From Nageia nagi (Eukaryota; Pinophyta): a stretch of DNA of 64,000 bases. Under the pieces are notes generated by a model. The model was not told the DNA's origin. It saw only the letters and a list, made by a program, of their open reading frames with translations, and did no database searches. The position numbers and the translations under genes were made by a program. The DNA is taken from contig JBITNC010000001.1 in assembly GCA_050084985.1 (NCBI GenBank), forward strand, positions 87,792,001-87,856,000, read 5' to 3'. Below are positions 35,040 through 46,289 of the stretch, piece after piece (position 1 is the first letter of the stretch; every line of letters begins with the position of its first letter).

Positions 35040-36400
35040 TTAGGAAATTGTAGTTGTAGTTGATGTAGCACTTCCCAAGTTGCATCTTTAGGTTCCAATC
35101 CTCACCACTGCACTAGAACTTCAGTAATAGTACGATTATGAAGTTGGCAGGAACATCGTGCTAAAACTCCTTCAGGTTCAATTAGCATGGAGCCATCTTC
35201 TGCTAACTCTAGTAACTATGTTTGAATATATACATGGGAACCAACCACTCTCTTAATAAAAGAGACATGAAAAACTAGATGGATTCTAGAAGCAATCGGC
35301 AACTCCAACTTATAGGCAGTAGGTCTAATGTGTTGAAGAACTTTATAAGGCCTGTAGAATTTTGGAGCCAACTTTTGCGGTCCTTTGATCTTAAGGGATT
35401 TTTGTCTATAAGGCTGAAGTCATAAAAATACCATGTCACCCTCTTGAAATTCTCTCTCGACTCGTTGTTGATCAACTTGTTGCTTCATACGGTGTTGTGC
35501 AGCTTGTAGGTTTTCCTTGAGCAAATGAAGAATACCATCTCGGTTAATCAACTCTGAATTGACTACCAGCACATTACTACTGCCTGCCACATAAGATGAC
35601 ACTATAGGGGGTGCTTGTCCATACAATGCTTCATAGGGAGTCATCTTGATTGAGGAATGGTATGAATAATTGTACCACCATTCAGCCAATGGGAGCCATT
35701 TTACCCAATGAATTGGTTGTACTAAAGCAAAGTAACATAAATAAGTCTCTAAACACTTATTGATAATTTCTATTTGACCATCAGTTTGGGGGTGATAGGC
35801 TGAACTCATGTTGAGTTGGGTTCCTTGAAGCTTAAAAAATTCCCTCCAAAAATGACTAGTGAAGGTTGGATCACGATCACTGATAATAGTCTTTGGCATG
35901 CCATGAAGTTTGAAAATATTATCCATAAATAGCTGAGCCACATTGACAGCCTTATAAGGATGGGATAAAGAACAAAAATGTGCATATTTAGATAATTGAT
36001 CCACCACCACCATGATAACTGATTTTCCATGTGATTTTGGAAGGCCCTCAATAAAGTCCATTGAAATATCTATCCATGTATGCTCTGGAATGGGAAGTAG
36101 TTGGAGGAGGCCTGGATTGCCTATTGTTTCCCCTTTCTATTGTTGACACACATCACATTTAGCTACAAACTATTTGATATCTTGTTTCATGCCAACCTAA
36201 TAAAATGATCTAGCCACGTGCTTATAGGTCTTCAAGAAACCAGAGTGTCCTACAGCTAGTGTAGAATGCAATTCATTAGTATCGCTTCTCGACACTACAA
36301 CTGTGATGGTAACATTATCCTACCCTTGAATCTTAAAATTTCATTACTCCATGTATGGTGAGGTTTCAGTGTAGGGTCAACTTTGAGTTGTTGAATCAAC
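35040..36400 (-). pseudogene. Chromovirus integrase with C-terminal chromodomain, broken
   Basis: Minus strand. The zinc domain at about 36260-36130 shows GHSGFLKTYKH and ends KCDVCQQ. The core lies in the 213-codon open stretch 36061-35420: MDFIEGLPKS (first Asp), IISDRDPTF (second Asp), and TDGQIEIINK (third catalytic Glu), so the DDE triad is intact. It continues with YEALYGQAPP and EFQEGDMVFL; a stop ends the frame at 35420. Beyond it a chromodomain-like end reads IEPEGVLARC, TITEVLVQW and an EDWN patch at about 35180-35090. This domain targets chromovirus integration to particular chromatin marks. One of the best-preserved domains in the window. Confidence 0.85.
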
Positions 36401-36499
36401 TCCTAGATAGAACTATTAGCAAGCCACTCCTATTTAACCATATCCATCCATTGTGGAATCAGTGAAGAAAAAGCTTGCAAGGTAGGTTGGTCTTCAAAT

Positions 36500-37690
36500 T
36501 TTCATGATAAAGCATCAATAACCACATTTTCTTTACCCTTGCAATACATTATGTCATAATCATACCCCAAAAGTTTTGTGACCCATTTATGTTGCTCAGG
36601 AGTTGAGATTCGTTGTTCCAAGAAGTACTTCAGGCTATGATGGTCTGTAAGGATGAGGAAGTGTTGACCAATTAGGTACGGTTGCCATCATTGTACCACA
36701 TGAATGATAGCCATCATTTCTTTTTCATATGTTAACTTTCCCAAATTTTTTCCTAATAGTGCCTTACTGGTAAAACTAGAGGTCTTCCTTCCTACATCAA
36801 AACTGCACTAATTCCCACACCACAAGCATCACTTTCAATGACAAATGTTTTTGAGAAGTCTGGCATGGCTAAGATAGGAGTAGAACACATTGCCCCTTTT
36901 AACTTATTAAAAGCATCCTCTACTTGAGGTGACCAACTGAATGCATTCATTTTCAATAGGGTTGTCAATGGTGTTGCTATTTTACCATAGTATTTTACAA
37001 ACTTATAGTAATACCCAGTCAATCCAAGGAATCCTTGTAAACTTCTTAGAGACTTAGGGGCACTCCAATTTTGCATGTCTTGAATTTTATGGGGATCCAC
37101 CTTGACCCCTTCCTCTAAAATAATATGTCCCCATACTCAACCTTGGTCTTCCCAAGGGAACATTTTGACTCCTTAGCATACAACTGGTTGGCACACATAA
37201 CTTGTAAAGTTTGGTCTACATGTGTCACATGTTCTTCCCAAGTTTTGCTATAAACTAGAATGTCATAAAAGAAAACTAGAATGAATTTTATAAGAAATGG
37301 ATGGAAGATATGATTCATTAAACTTTGGAAGGTAGAGGGTGCATTTGTAAGACCAAATGGCATCACCAAAAATTCATAATGGCCATCATGAGTGCAAAAA
37401 GCAATTTTTGGGATATCTTCCTCCTTGAGTCGAATCTGATGATACCCTGATCGCAAATCTAATTTTGAAAAATATTTGGCCCCATGTAACTCATCCAACA
37501 ATTCATCAATAATTGGGATAGGAAACTTATCCTTCATAGTGATTTTGTTAAGAGCTCGAAAGTCTACACACATCTGCCATGAACCATCTTTTTTATGAAC
37601 CAAAATCATAGGAGAAGAATAGAGACTTACACTGGGTCTTATGATTCCTACTTCCAACATTTCCTAGACCAATCTTTCAATTTCATTTTT
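36500..37690 (-). pseudogene. Chromovirus reverse transcriptase-RNase H, broken
   Basis: Minus strand. RT occupies 37660-37115: [63 protein letters not shown]. The catalytic box reads FFYDILVYS, where the family has F[FLV]DDI: the first Asp of the pair is Tyr, so polymerase would be dead. 37100-36792 covers the thumb and start of RNase H (RSLQGFLGLTGYYYKFV; VIESDACGVGISAVL, with the first RNase H Asp present). The rest of RNase H (about 36790-36500) contains stops but still shows HQ and L..KYD-like patterns. Confidence 0.87.
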
Positions 37691-37699
37691 CTGCAAGCA

Positions 37700-38330
37700 A
37701 GGATATCGATATGGTCTAATGTTTGGTGGTAGACTACTAGGAATCAACTGGATGGCATGATCATGAGAACGATGAGGAGGCAACCCCATAGGCTCTTCAA
37801 AGATATCTTAATGTTGATCCACTAATTATTACAATGTGTTAGACTCCCCCACTTCTGATTCCATGGATTGAATAAAAAATAATTGGGCCATCATTCCCTT
37901 CCCACTTTGATGAAGGATCTTTTCCATACAATGTGAACTCACAATAAGTGAAGGTCCTGCTCGTAACCCTATGAGAGTATACTCTTGTCCCCCAACTATG
38001 AACTTCATCCAAAGTTTTGCAAAATCCCATAAGATTGGTCCCAAAGTTCTAAGCCATTGTGCCCCTAAGACAATGTCACATCCACCTAAGGGTAATGCAT
38101 ACATGTCACTCAAGGTGTAGTGACCCATATTGAGCTTGACATTATGACAAGTTCCCTTGCATGCTATCTTTCCTCCGTTTCCAATCATTACCTCAAAGTT
38201 GTTGGTAGGATGTATGTAGCAATTGGCATCTCATGCTACTTGTGGATCAATGAAGTTGTTTGTACTTCCAAAATCTAGCAACACAATGAGAGTTTTCTTT
38301 TTGAAGGATCCTTTGAGCTTCATGGTTTGT
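37700..38330 (-). pseudogene. Chromovirus protease, broken
   Basis: Minus strand. Active-site strand at about 38280-38250 reads VLLDFGSTNNFID; the family motif is D-S/T-G, here DFG. A stop then separates the 119-codon frame 38188-37829 with the flap and second strand: GCDIVLGAQWLRTLGPILWD is typical of gypsy proteases (D.[IV]LG..WL). The region continues through a linker (37800-37700) to RT. Confidence 0.75.
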
Positions 38331-39413
38331 GGAGAAGAAATTCTAGCAAGAGCATTAAGTGAAATTTCAGAAGTATCTTCATTGGTGTTACCAGTTTTAG
38401 TGGCCTCTTCCTCTATCTCAACCTCTGCATCATCAGATTGGTCACTTGGAGAATTTGGATTCAATAAGTACAATTTTTGTGTGGTGCATCGATGGCCTGG
38501 TCCAAACTTCTCATCACAATTATAGCAGAGTCCCTTCTTGTGATGCTCTTCCATTTCTTGTGGGGTTAGCCTCTTAATTTGTAGTGGTTAATCCATTCTT
38601 GGAGTTTGAGGATGATGGGTGGTGTCCCAAACTATTGTCATCCTTGGTAATGCTGAGCATTGAACTTATCCTTGGCCAACTTTGCCAACCCTATTGCCTC
38701 CATCATTGTATTAGGTTTAAACATTTTGACTTCAATCTTAATTTCCTCCTTTAAGCCATTGATAAAACAACTTTTGAAAAAAAATTCATCCAACCCTATT
38801 GTATGATTTGCAAGTTTCTCAAATTAGGTCTGATAGTCTCTTACTATTGATGTCTATCGTAACTTAGTGAGTGCTCCTGTGAAGTCCTCAAAAGTAGTCG
38901 GCCCAAACCTGACTAGTAGTTGTTTTATGAATTCCCCCCAATCAGGATGACCATTAGTTCTTTCAAACCACTGATACCATTGAAACACCTCAAGATCCAA
39001 ATGAAATGAAGCAATGCTAACCTTTTGATCCTTAGGAATTTGGTTTAAGGAAAAGTATTACTCATATCGATAGATCCAACTAGTCAGGTCCTCTCCATCG
39101 AACCTAGGAAAATCAAGCTTAGTTATTCTTGGAATAATAGATGCCTATGGACCTGCTTGTTGGTAGATATTCCTATTGTAATTACAACTTCCTGCTGATG
39201 AAGTTTGTTCCTATTGTGTTGATTATGTCAATGTTTGAATTTGGATTATGTTCCTATCTAGGGCATTATACTTGAGATCCAATCTTGATAACTTTGCATT
39301 CAAATCATCAAACATGTCCTTGAGATTTACTCCTCCCAATGCAGATTTAATATGTTGATCTCTTGGTCTAAATCCTTCAAGGTCAGGTCTTGAGATCTTC
39401 TCCCTTCAGCCAT
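38231..39413 (-). pseudogene. Chromovirus gag pseudogene
   Basis: Minus strand, start codon 39413-39411 (MAEGRRSQDLTLKDL). The gag core is at about 39115-38720: FDGEDLTSWIYRYE, VFQWYQWFE, and SCFINGLKEEIKIEV, similar to the intact gag at 28724-29650. The C-terminal open stretch 38554-38231 carries the zinc knuckle CYNCDEKFGPGHRC, the modified CCHC typical of chromoviruses, then an acidic linker leading to protease. Several stops and at least two slips before the knuckle. Confidence 0.8.
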
Positions 39414-39979
39414 TTGTTTTTTTGGATTTCTTTCTACTTTGCTATAAGATACTATGATTCTAAACTTTGAACTCTGAACTCTAAACTTTGAGCTTTGAAC
39501 CTAATTTACTATAGCACCTTATGCCTCCCAAGTTAATTTTTTTTTTTTTCTATGGAGAAATTGAGCAAGGGTAAGGTGTGTTTCCTTTATAGGCCCACCT
39601 AAACACCCCTCCTATCCAACTTTCATAATGAAAGAGGCTACAAAGATGGCTTTTGTGGTGAGTAACTTCTCGGGGATAACCGCTTACCGATGCACTATAG
39701 TTTACAAATGGCCGATAGATTCCTACTTAATTCCAAATTTTTTTTTTCTAGATGGTCTTCGATATACCTTTCAGTACATGGAGTTCAATTCTATATACGA
39801 GTTCTATCTAAGGCCTGGGTATTGATGCAGAGTTTTATGCACCTCACTTCACATGTAGCTTTATGGGCAAATGTGCTTAGCCAAAAATGATAGATCCTCT
39901 GTGATATTTTAAAACCCCCAGCATAGGGTTTCTAGCCTAGACTCTAAAAAAATTCTACAGTAGAATGGCCCTAGAAAGA
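39414..39979 (-). other. Chromovirus leader
   Basis: Non-coding leader between primer site and gag, with a short array of AAACTTTGA/CTCTGAACTCT repeats near 39460-39510 and T runs at 39537-39549 and 39738-39748. The small + strand frames at 39628-39890 have no recognisable domain. Confidence 0.6.
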
Positions 39980-39991
39980 GCTCTGATACCA
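39980..39991 (-). other. Chromovirus primer-binding site
   Basis: Element sense TGGTATCAGAGC, a perfect 12-base match to the initiator tRNA-Met 3' end, two bases inside the LTR. Confidence 0.92.
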
Positions 39992-39993
39992 CT

Positions 39994-40378
39994 TGTTACG
40001 ATCCTACTAGATCTTAAATAAAATAATGCAAAAATGATAACAAATTTCCATCTTTTCAATGAAATAAGAATAGATCTGCAAACTCATCAATATTCAATAA
40101 ATAATAGAACTCGAATTTGCAAATGAAAACACTGAATCACAATAGCTTTACTGAATAAGAGCTGAATTGCTGGTCGCTTCGAGGGGGCTTCCTCCTTACA
40201 CTTCAAATCCAAAAATATGAGCTGAATAATGACATTCTCAAGCCATACAACATCTTTATATGATACTAACCCTAACCCTAATCTACCCTACTAATAATTA
40301 TGGTATTCACATTACAATCTGGTTACATCATAAGTATACTACTAATATAATTAAATGTTAGGATGTGGGATCCTAACA
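39994..40378 (-). repeat. Chromovirus 5' LTR
   Basis: 385 bp partner of 34611-34996. In this copy the hairpin arms have diverged (GGTCGCTTCGAGGGGGC at about 40173-40189). Confidence 0.93.
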
Positions 40379-40383
40379 ACTAA

Positions 40384-40545
40384 CCTCCTCAAAACTAATG
40401 GTTTCCATATTTTAGAACCTCCTACATGTAAATCTAATTCTTTTATATTCATTGAATTGGTTTTTATAAATTTAATGAATTCTTCAACCCCATGAACATA
40501 TATGTCACTATCTCTAATTGTGTGTATCCAAGCTTTGTCCATAAT
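40384..40545 (-). pseudogene. CACTA-type transposase-associated domain, N-terminal part
   Basis: Minus strand open frame from 40542: MDKAWIHTIRDSDIYVHGVE, then EFIKFIKTNSM and a GGSKIWKPLVL segment. M-[DN]-[KR]-[SA]-W, a short R/S patch, then Y..GV.EF..FA is the opening of the transposase-associated domain of plant CACTA (En/Spm-like) transposases; the CPC..C zinc cysteines that usually follow are lost here. The frame runs into the chromovirus LTR by chance. The downstream half of the domain is at 34605-34250 on the other side of the insertion. Confidence 0.6.
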
Positions 40546-40714
40546 GTATCATAGAAAATCTTTTAAAAATTGGTCATATCATAGATAAGATGAAATTTAA
40601 CTTCAATCCATAATTAATACAAATAATTTTTTTTTACATAAAAATATGTCTCTACAGGAGCATTATAAAGACAACATTGAAAGAAAGTATTATCTCCATG
40701 TAGCAATGTAAATT

Positions 40715-41445
40715 GAGTGTGTGGATATGTCTACTTGATGCTTAGTGAATTGGTGCTTGAAGAAGGTATGGACATCCATAAAAGAGTAGTTAAAAATGAT
40801 TTTTCATCAAATGTTGTGGTTGTGAATGCCCTTATATGCATGTATGTAAAATATGGAAGAATACACAAAGCCCTAGAATTGTTTAAAAAGATGAATGATG
40901 CAAACACAGTTCCATGGAATGCAATGATCATAGGATATGCATAAAATTAATTTTTTATAAAGGCTTTATAGGCTTTTAAGTATATGAAATCATTAGATAT
41001 AAATACAAACTTTATAACCTTTTCCAACATTCTTCAACTTGTGCCATCATGGGGCTCTAGAAGAAAGCATAGACATCCATAAAAGAGTAGTTGAAAAATA
41101 TTTTGTATTAAATGTTATGGTTGTGAATATCCTGATAGTCATGTATGCAAAATATAGAAGAATACATAAGGCCTAAGAATTATTTGACAAGATGCATGAT
41201 GTATACATAGTTTCAAGGAATCCAATATTTGGAGGATATGCAATTCATGACTACATTAAGGATTCACTTAAACTCTTTGATCTGCTAAAGAACTTTGGAA
41301 CCAACATTGAAAATATAACCTTTGTATATGTTACACTTTCATGTAACCCTACAAGTATAGTGGAATGAAGGTTTTAAACACTTCAACAACATGAGTAACT
41401 CTTATTGCATTATTCCTAGGATGAATCATTATACATGCATTGGAT
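40715..41445 (+). pseudogene. PPR pseudogene
   Basis: A 75-codon open stretch (40717-40944) reads LEEGMDIHKRVVKNDFSSNV, VNALICMYVKYGRIHKALEL, FKKMNDANTVPWNAMIIGYA: almost two complete plant PLS-type PPR motifs. A stop follows, then a third repeat (to about 41230, with DIHKRVVEKY and FDKMHD) in broken frames. About 41350-41440 resembles the start of the E region (an LSC-like strand, FKHFNNMS pattern, MNHYTCI). Intact members run 500-900 residues; this keeps perhaps 230. Organelle RNA editing or stabilisation would be the family role. Same orientation as 33588-34240 but overlapping in repeat content, so two copies rather than two halves of one gene. Confidence 0.75.
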
Positions 41446-42284
41446 GGTGGGAAATTAACTATAGCTTAGTGTTAATACCTAAAAAGGAATTCTAATTTTA
41501 GTAAAATACCCTTTTAGTCACTTGAAATAATTTATTTAATTAATTAAATAAATGCTCTTATCATCATGCAAACTTATCTACATTTATGTTTTATGATAAT
41601 AGGTTGATCCAGAGATAAGATTAAGAAGTAGTCTTGGCCCATGTGCACCATAAGCCCAAGGAGGAGCCTTGGAACTAGACCTACTATTTATAAATGTAGA
41701 AGGATTATACATGAGCAATCATGACATGAATCAAAATCCTTGATAGGTGATAATATACTTGTATCATTCTTGATCGGTGTTTCTCAATGCCACCTATCAT
41801 ATATAGATTCCGTTATGCATTGAGCTTTGCGTTCCTATGATCTTTATAAGCTATTCACACATGATTATATAAGCATTGAAGATGTGATGATGATATCAAG
41901 AAAAAGGGCAAGGTGAATTGGAATGATAGTCGAGCAACATCATCATTGGGATCCTAACATTGCAGCTAGGTTGAGGTAATATTAGTGGCTCAAGCTTTCA
42001 GAGAAGCTTGTTGTTCATACCCTCTAAATTGAATATCTCTTTTGTTCATCATGATAGGTAAAGTACAAGTTTGTATCTTTTGTTAATTCAGATTTGTTAG
42101 ATAAAGATTAATTGAGCATCTTTGATCATTTTCATCTTTCATTTATTGCTATTTCATTATTATTTGGATAAATTATATATCTTTAATAAACCTAATAAAT
42201 TATTATTTTGGTTATAACACCTAAAATGAAAAAATATGTTATTGATTTTATTGCTACATGTTTGTAAAGTAGAAAATTAAAGGT
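41446..42284. other. Unassigned; possible old LTR
   Basis: No coding sequence. From about 41471 (TGTTAATACC) to 42220 (TTATAACA) the sequence has TG...CA-like ends and a TATA motif (CTATTTATAAATG, about 41680), but no target duplication or second copy that I can find, so it is not called as an LTR. Confidence 0.25.
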
Positions 42285-42780
42285 AGAACTGAGAGAATTA
42301 AACTATAACATGAACAACTCTAAACTTCCAAGATCACATGAAAGCTCACAATACACATCTAACAAACTCACAAAGCAATCTCACAAAGATAACACAAGAT
42401 GTAAGTGGTTCCTCCAACTAACTAGATCTTTACTTCAATCATAAATACAACTCTCTTACAATCCTTCTAATCTCAACTCCTATGCTCTATCCTATAACAT
42501 AACTTTACTTTACAATTGATGTGTAATCACAAAGAGGGAGCCTTCTATTTATAGGCCAAAATCTCTCTTTGGATCACCTTTTTATCCAATGTACAAAAGC
42601 ATGACATGCACATCCTTTTACCTAAGGGGCATGCTCATGACATGAAGTGTAGAACAAGTTACATTATCATATTCACTTAAATACTTAAGGTATCAAATGA
42701 TACTCTTAAGTATTAATAAACTTACATAGGAAATTATTACAAAACCTTTACAATAATGCATTATACATTCCAACAAGAAC
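42285..42780 (-). mobile_element. Copia solo LTR
   Basis: LTR at 42290-42775 (486 bp), + strand ends TGAGAGAATTAAACTATAAC and CATTCCAACA, flanked by the perfect duplication AGAAC (42285-42289 and 42776-42780). It is the reverse complement relative of the 5' LTR at 59728-60227: the same TATA box (CTATAAATAG in element sense), the same TGTTAGAATGCATAATGC-like start. No internal region remains, consistent with LTR-LTR recombination. Confidence 0.9.
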
Positions 42781-42829
42781 ATCATATATATCAAGAAAAC
42801 TATGTCCACATGCCTTACACACTGAAAAA

Positions 42830-43430
42830 TGGAAAGTAATTCAATGTATTTTATTATAAATTTAGTTAAAGCATGGTACCAATATGATTCAATTCTTGTA
42901 ATAGTGGATTCATTGATAAAAGGTTGCTCACTTTATACTTGGAAATATTAAAGATGATGTGCGAACAATGGCCAGTAAGTTTTACCATGGGCATAATACA
43001 ATTGATAGTTTCTATAATGTATTTATATCAAATAAAGATTCCAAACTTATCTCATAATTTTAGCAAGCTATTCATAATTCCTTAGGTACTGCATTAAATA
43101 TTAGTTCTTCCTATCATCTAGGAATAAGTGATCAAATGGAAAGGGTAAATTAGGTCCTTGAAGATAAGCTCTACATGTATTGCATGGATAAAAAATCTAA
43201 GTGGGAAGATTATTTGTACTTGATAAAGTTTTGTATATCATAATAGATACCATGTAGGACTCCTTTATATTATAACAATTAGGAATTTTAGATAATGATT
43301 AAATAGATATTTTTAAGAAAATGGATGAGCAACTCAAAGGAATTCAACAAAGGCTCAAACGAAGAAGTCGATCATCAAAATAGTTATGTATATCTAAAAA
43401 AAAAATGAAGGAATTATTTATGGGAGATAA
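42830..43430 (+). pseudogene. Gypsy integrase core fragment
   Basis: + strand. About 42885-42925 reads YDSILVIVDSLIK (the strand carrying the D[KR]L motif), 42980-43060 GHNTIDSFYNVFISNKDSKL where the second catalytic Asp region is expected, and 43070-43195 SLGTALNISSSYHLG, then DQMERVNQVLEDKLYMYC, the third catalytic Glu helix (usually GQTERVNQ.LE). Stops and slips follow. No other domains of the element are present on either side. Confidence 0.65.
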
Positions 43431-43955
43431 AGAATTATTAAGGGTTTAACTAAAGAAAAGTGCCATCAAATCATCAAATTTAGGTTATCATTTTATGAAA
43501 CATTTGAAATAATGAACAAAATTAGCCCTATATCCTATTAACTTATCTTCCACCCAACCTATCAAAAATACATAACACTTTATACATATCCTTGCTTAGT
43601 AAATGTGTTTTTGATCACTCTAATGTATTAAATATTTCTATATTGTAAATAATAAATCCCATGGTAATATTATAGGTACAACTTATCAAAATTTTGGATT
43701 TTTGTACTAAGAATTTAAGGAATTATATCTTACATTAGTGTTAGGTCTAATAGGACTATTTCTTTGAAAATTATGCTACATGGGAAGACATAAATATAAT
43801 GAAGAAAAAAATCTAGTTTTCTTTCAATAATTTTTTTTTTCAAGAAACACACAAGATTATGTTATTTATAATGGGAAGGGATATAATGAATTGAATTGAG
43901 AGAATTATTTTGGCTTACTTATAAAATGTGTAAAAAGAATTTTTTTGAAAATGAG
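43431..43955. other. AT-rich stretch, nothing assigned
   Basis: No coding sequence, repeats or motifs that I can support. Confidence 0.35.
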
Positions 43956-43960
43956 ATTTT

Positions 43961-44570
43961 TTAATGAGAAAGCTATCCTCCATCCAAATTCATGCATATA
44001 TGCCCAAGGTATATCTACAAATCTGAAACTTCCCACCATATAGTTTTCCATTGCTCTATTTCTCCTCTATATACACCCAAGGTATATCTACAACTCTACC
44101 ACCACCCACCATACAGTTCTCCACTACATTATTGCTCATTTATATATGCCCAAAATAATAAAAATATACACCCATAATATATTTTTCAATCAAGATATAT
44201 GCCTAGATTATATTATTTAGAATATACAAGATTTAAAATTTTCACTACATGTTATTTCCAACTCAATGGTATACTAGTTAGGGCATTGGACCTAGAAAAT
44301 AGTGATTTGTATTCGAATATTGCCCAAGGCTTTTCCATCAACATTTAGAAATTTTTGGGTCCATATTTTTAGCTTGATATACACCTTGAATTTGTGTATT
44401 AAATTTATATATGTCCAATATTTGTGTATTAAATATAATATATGCATAAACCTTATAATTCTAGGTGCATATCCTTATAATATCATCACTCTACCCTCTG
44501 CTCACTTATAGATATACCTTAGGTGTATATCCACACATTTGGCTGGAGGATAGCCTTCTCTTTTTAATAA
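43961..44570. mobile_element. Fold-back (MITE-like) element with tRNA-like core
   Basis: The left end (about 43961-44022, GAGAAAGCTATCCTCCATCC... to GGTATATCTAC) matches the reverse complement of the right end (about 44506-44570, GAGAAGGCTATCCTCCAGCC... to GGTATATCTA): imperfect terminal inverted repeats of about 60 bp. Inside the left half, a unit of about 75 bp starting CCCAAGGTATATCTACAA is duplicated (about 44003 and 44077). I cannot define a target duplication. No transposase; size about 610 bp. Confidence 0.5.
44258..44330 (+). other. tRNA-derived (SINE-like) sequence
   Basis: TGGTATACTAGTTAGGGC (about 44267-44284) resembles a Pol III A box within a tRNA D arm, followed by GGACCTAGAAAATAG as an anticodon-arm-like stretch and GTATTCGAATATT (44309-44321), which matches the B box GGTTCGANTCC at most positions. 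The arms do not fold as an intact tRNA, so it is a pseudogene or a SINE head rather than a working gene. Confidence 0.4.
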
Positions 44571-46170
44571 GGCTATATGTTAATTCAAATTATAAATTAA
44601 TATTTGATAAAATCCTTTAGGTGATTTTAAATCACCTAACATAAGTATGAATAAAAGAGTAAACATTATCAATATAAATATATGGTAATTTTAATTACAA
44701 TTATATTGACATTGGATCATTAATTAATTGATTTTATCATTATTAACAAGAAATTATTATGGAATTAACAATTAAATACTTAATAAAATATTAAAGTTAA
44801 AAAATAGTATTAATAAATAATAAATAGTGTATAATCAATAATAAAAATAATGTTGTTATGTTTAAATTAAAATTGCATGTAAGAAAAAGTTTTCAAATAT
44901 AAATCTCAAAAGAATAAAGGAGTATAGATATGAAACAAATAGAATGAATTACACTTATCCATGTAGTAAGCTCCACCTTGAAAATAAAAGGTCTCTAAGA
45001 ACATCATAAATCTCTCAAAGGATGTTTGCATGGGGTCATAGAGAAAGTGACCTGAGCTAGCGTGAGGTTGGTGAAGAATTGAAGAGGTTGAAGTTGGAGG
45101 AGTTAGAGAGTGCTAGAATTCCTCAATTCCCCTTCTTGATAATTTGCTTAAACTATTTCATCAAACAGGTATGAGTTTCTTATTGTATGTTCTATCTTCT
45201 TTTGGAGTGATCAATATATATAAATGATTGTTATTTGAAATTCAAATTTAATTCTTGATATGCATTATATTTTAGAATTATTTGGCAACATTTATCCTTG
45301 GTTTGGTATTATTCTCCATCTAATTATCAATGATCCTCCCACTATCTTGATGGTTTTTCATGGATTTATTATTATGCCTTAGTTGGTATAAGTTATAAGT
45401 GAATATTTGTTTCTATTTGATTCCATTTTGAATTTTTGATGGTAGTATTTAGTATCTAAATAATTTTATTTATTTAATAGTGGTATTGAGAAATCTCGGG
45501 TGGCTTTTTCCATGGTTGTGATGGCATTATCTCTCATTTACACTTTTTTTTTTTTTTTACTTTTTAAATTTTATAAAAGGTTAAATGACTCTTTTTTATG
45601 TTGATCTTGGCAAAATATTCACTAATTCAAAGATTTTAGTCAGAAAGGGAGCCTACATGAGACTCATGGGAGTGAAACCGCCTAGGGATTCTCTTACTCA
45701 AATAGGAATTAGAAAATTGCAAACAAGACCTACAATAAGGAGCCCCCCAATTCCACTATTTGGTCACCACCATATGGAATACACTAATTTATTTATTAAT
45801 ATGATGTCATCTCCTAAGAAATTATGATTTTTTCAATTCCTTGAGTAAATAATTGCCTTTATTTTTATTATGAGTTTCATGTTTATATAAAATAGGGAAT
45901 GGAGTGTGTTTGTTTTTTCCTTTCTAGAAATTACCATACTAGCAATTAGGGTTGACACGTAGTTATCCTAGAGGGGTATAATTGTAATATCTTTGCTAGA
46001 CTTTTTATGCTACATTGATGTGTCTTTCTTAGCATACTAATTAATCCAAAAATTATACCTTCCTAGGCATTCTAAATGAAGATTGTGTGTTACTTCGATT
46101 TGCATTTTTTTGTTGGTAGGGTGCTCAATATTGTGGCTATGCATACTATATTTTATTACTATTTATGAGA
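44571..46170. other. Low-complexity/unassigned region
   Basis: 44600-44900 is very AT-rich. 45040-45170 has a more GC-balanced purine-rich patch ending CAAACAG|GTATGAGT, which resembles a 5' splice site. 45585-45827 (+) is an 80-codon frame without recognisable features, just after a T run. I cannot support a gene; these might be decayed exons or untranslated sequence. Confidence 0.25.
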
Positions 46171-46173
46171 AAT

Positions 46174-46198
46174 TTATTATTATTATTATTATTATTAT
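46174..46198. repeat. (TTA)n microsatellite
   Basis: About eight consecutive TTA units. Confidence 0.9.
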
Positions 46199-46289
46199 GC
46201 ATACTCTTAGAAGTAACATATCTTTATGAGTTTGAAGGAAATATGTTTCAAGTCATTTACTCTTCTAACCTTGACCTAGAGATTACGAT

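Larger units (their letters stand above)
34606..40383 (-). mobile_element. Complete but dead chromovirus (Ty3/gypsy)
   Basis: LTRs of 386 bp (34611-34996) and 385 bp (39994-40378) with TG...CA ends are flanked by the perfect duplication ACTAA (34606-34610 and 40379-40383). Polypurine tract AAGAGGGGTGGCA lies beside the left LTR and an exact 12-base initiator tRNA-Met primer site beside the right. Gag, protease, RT, RNase H, integrase and a chromodomain follow right to left in 5.77 kb. LTRs differ at roughly 20 positions by eye, so it is older than the gag-only element. It inserted into a CACTA-type transposase gene. Confidence 0.93.

Noticed and set aside
41471-42220. Solo LTR
   Set aside because: TG...CA-like ends and a TATA box are present, but there is no target duplication (CTTAG against CCTAA) and no homologous copy in the window.
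44258-44330. Functional tRNA gene
   Set aside because: Box motifs are present but the cloverleaf arms do not pair and the acceptor stem is missing.
45040-45830. Possible two-exon host gene (splice-like CAG|GTATGAGT and an 80-codon ORF)
   Set aside because: The ORF has no recognised domain, there is no clear acceptor site or continuous frame, and such motifs arise by chance in AT-rich DNA.
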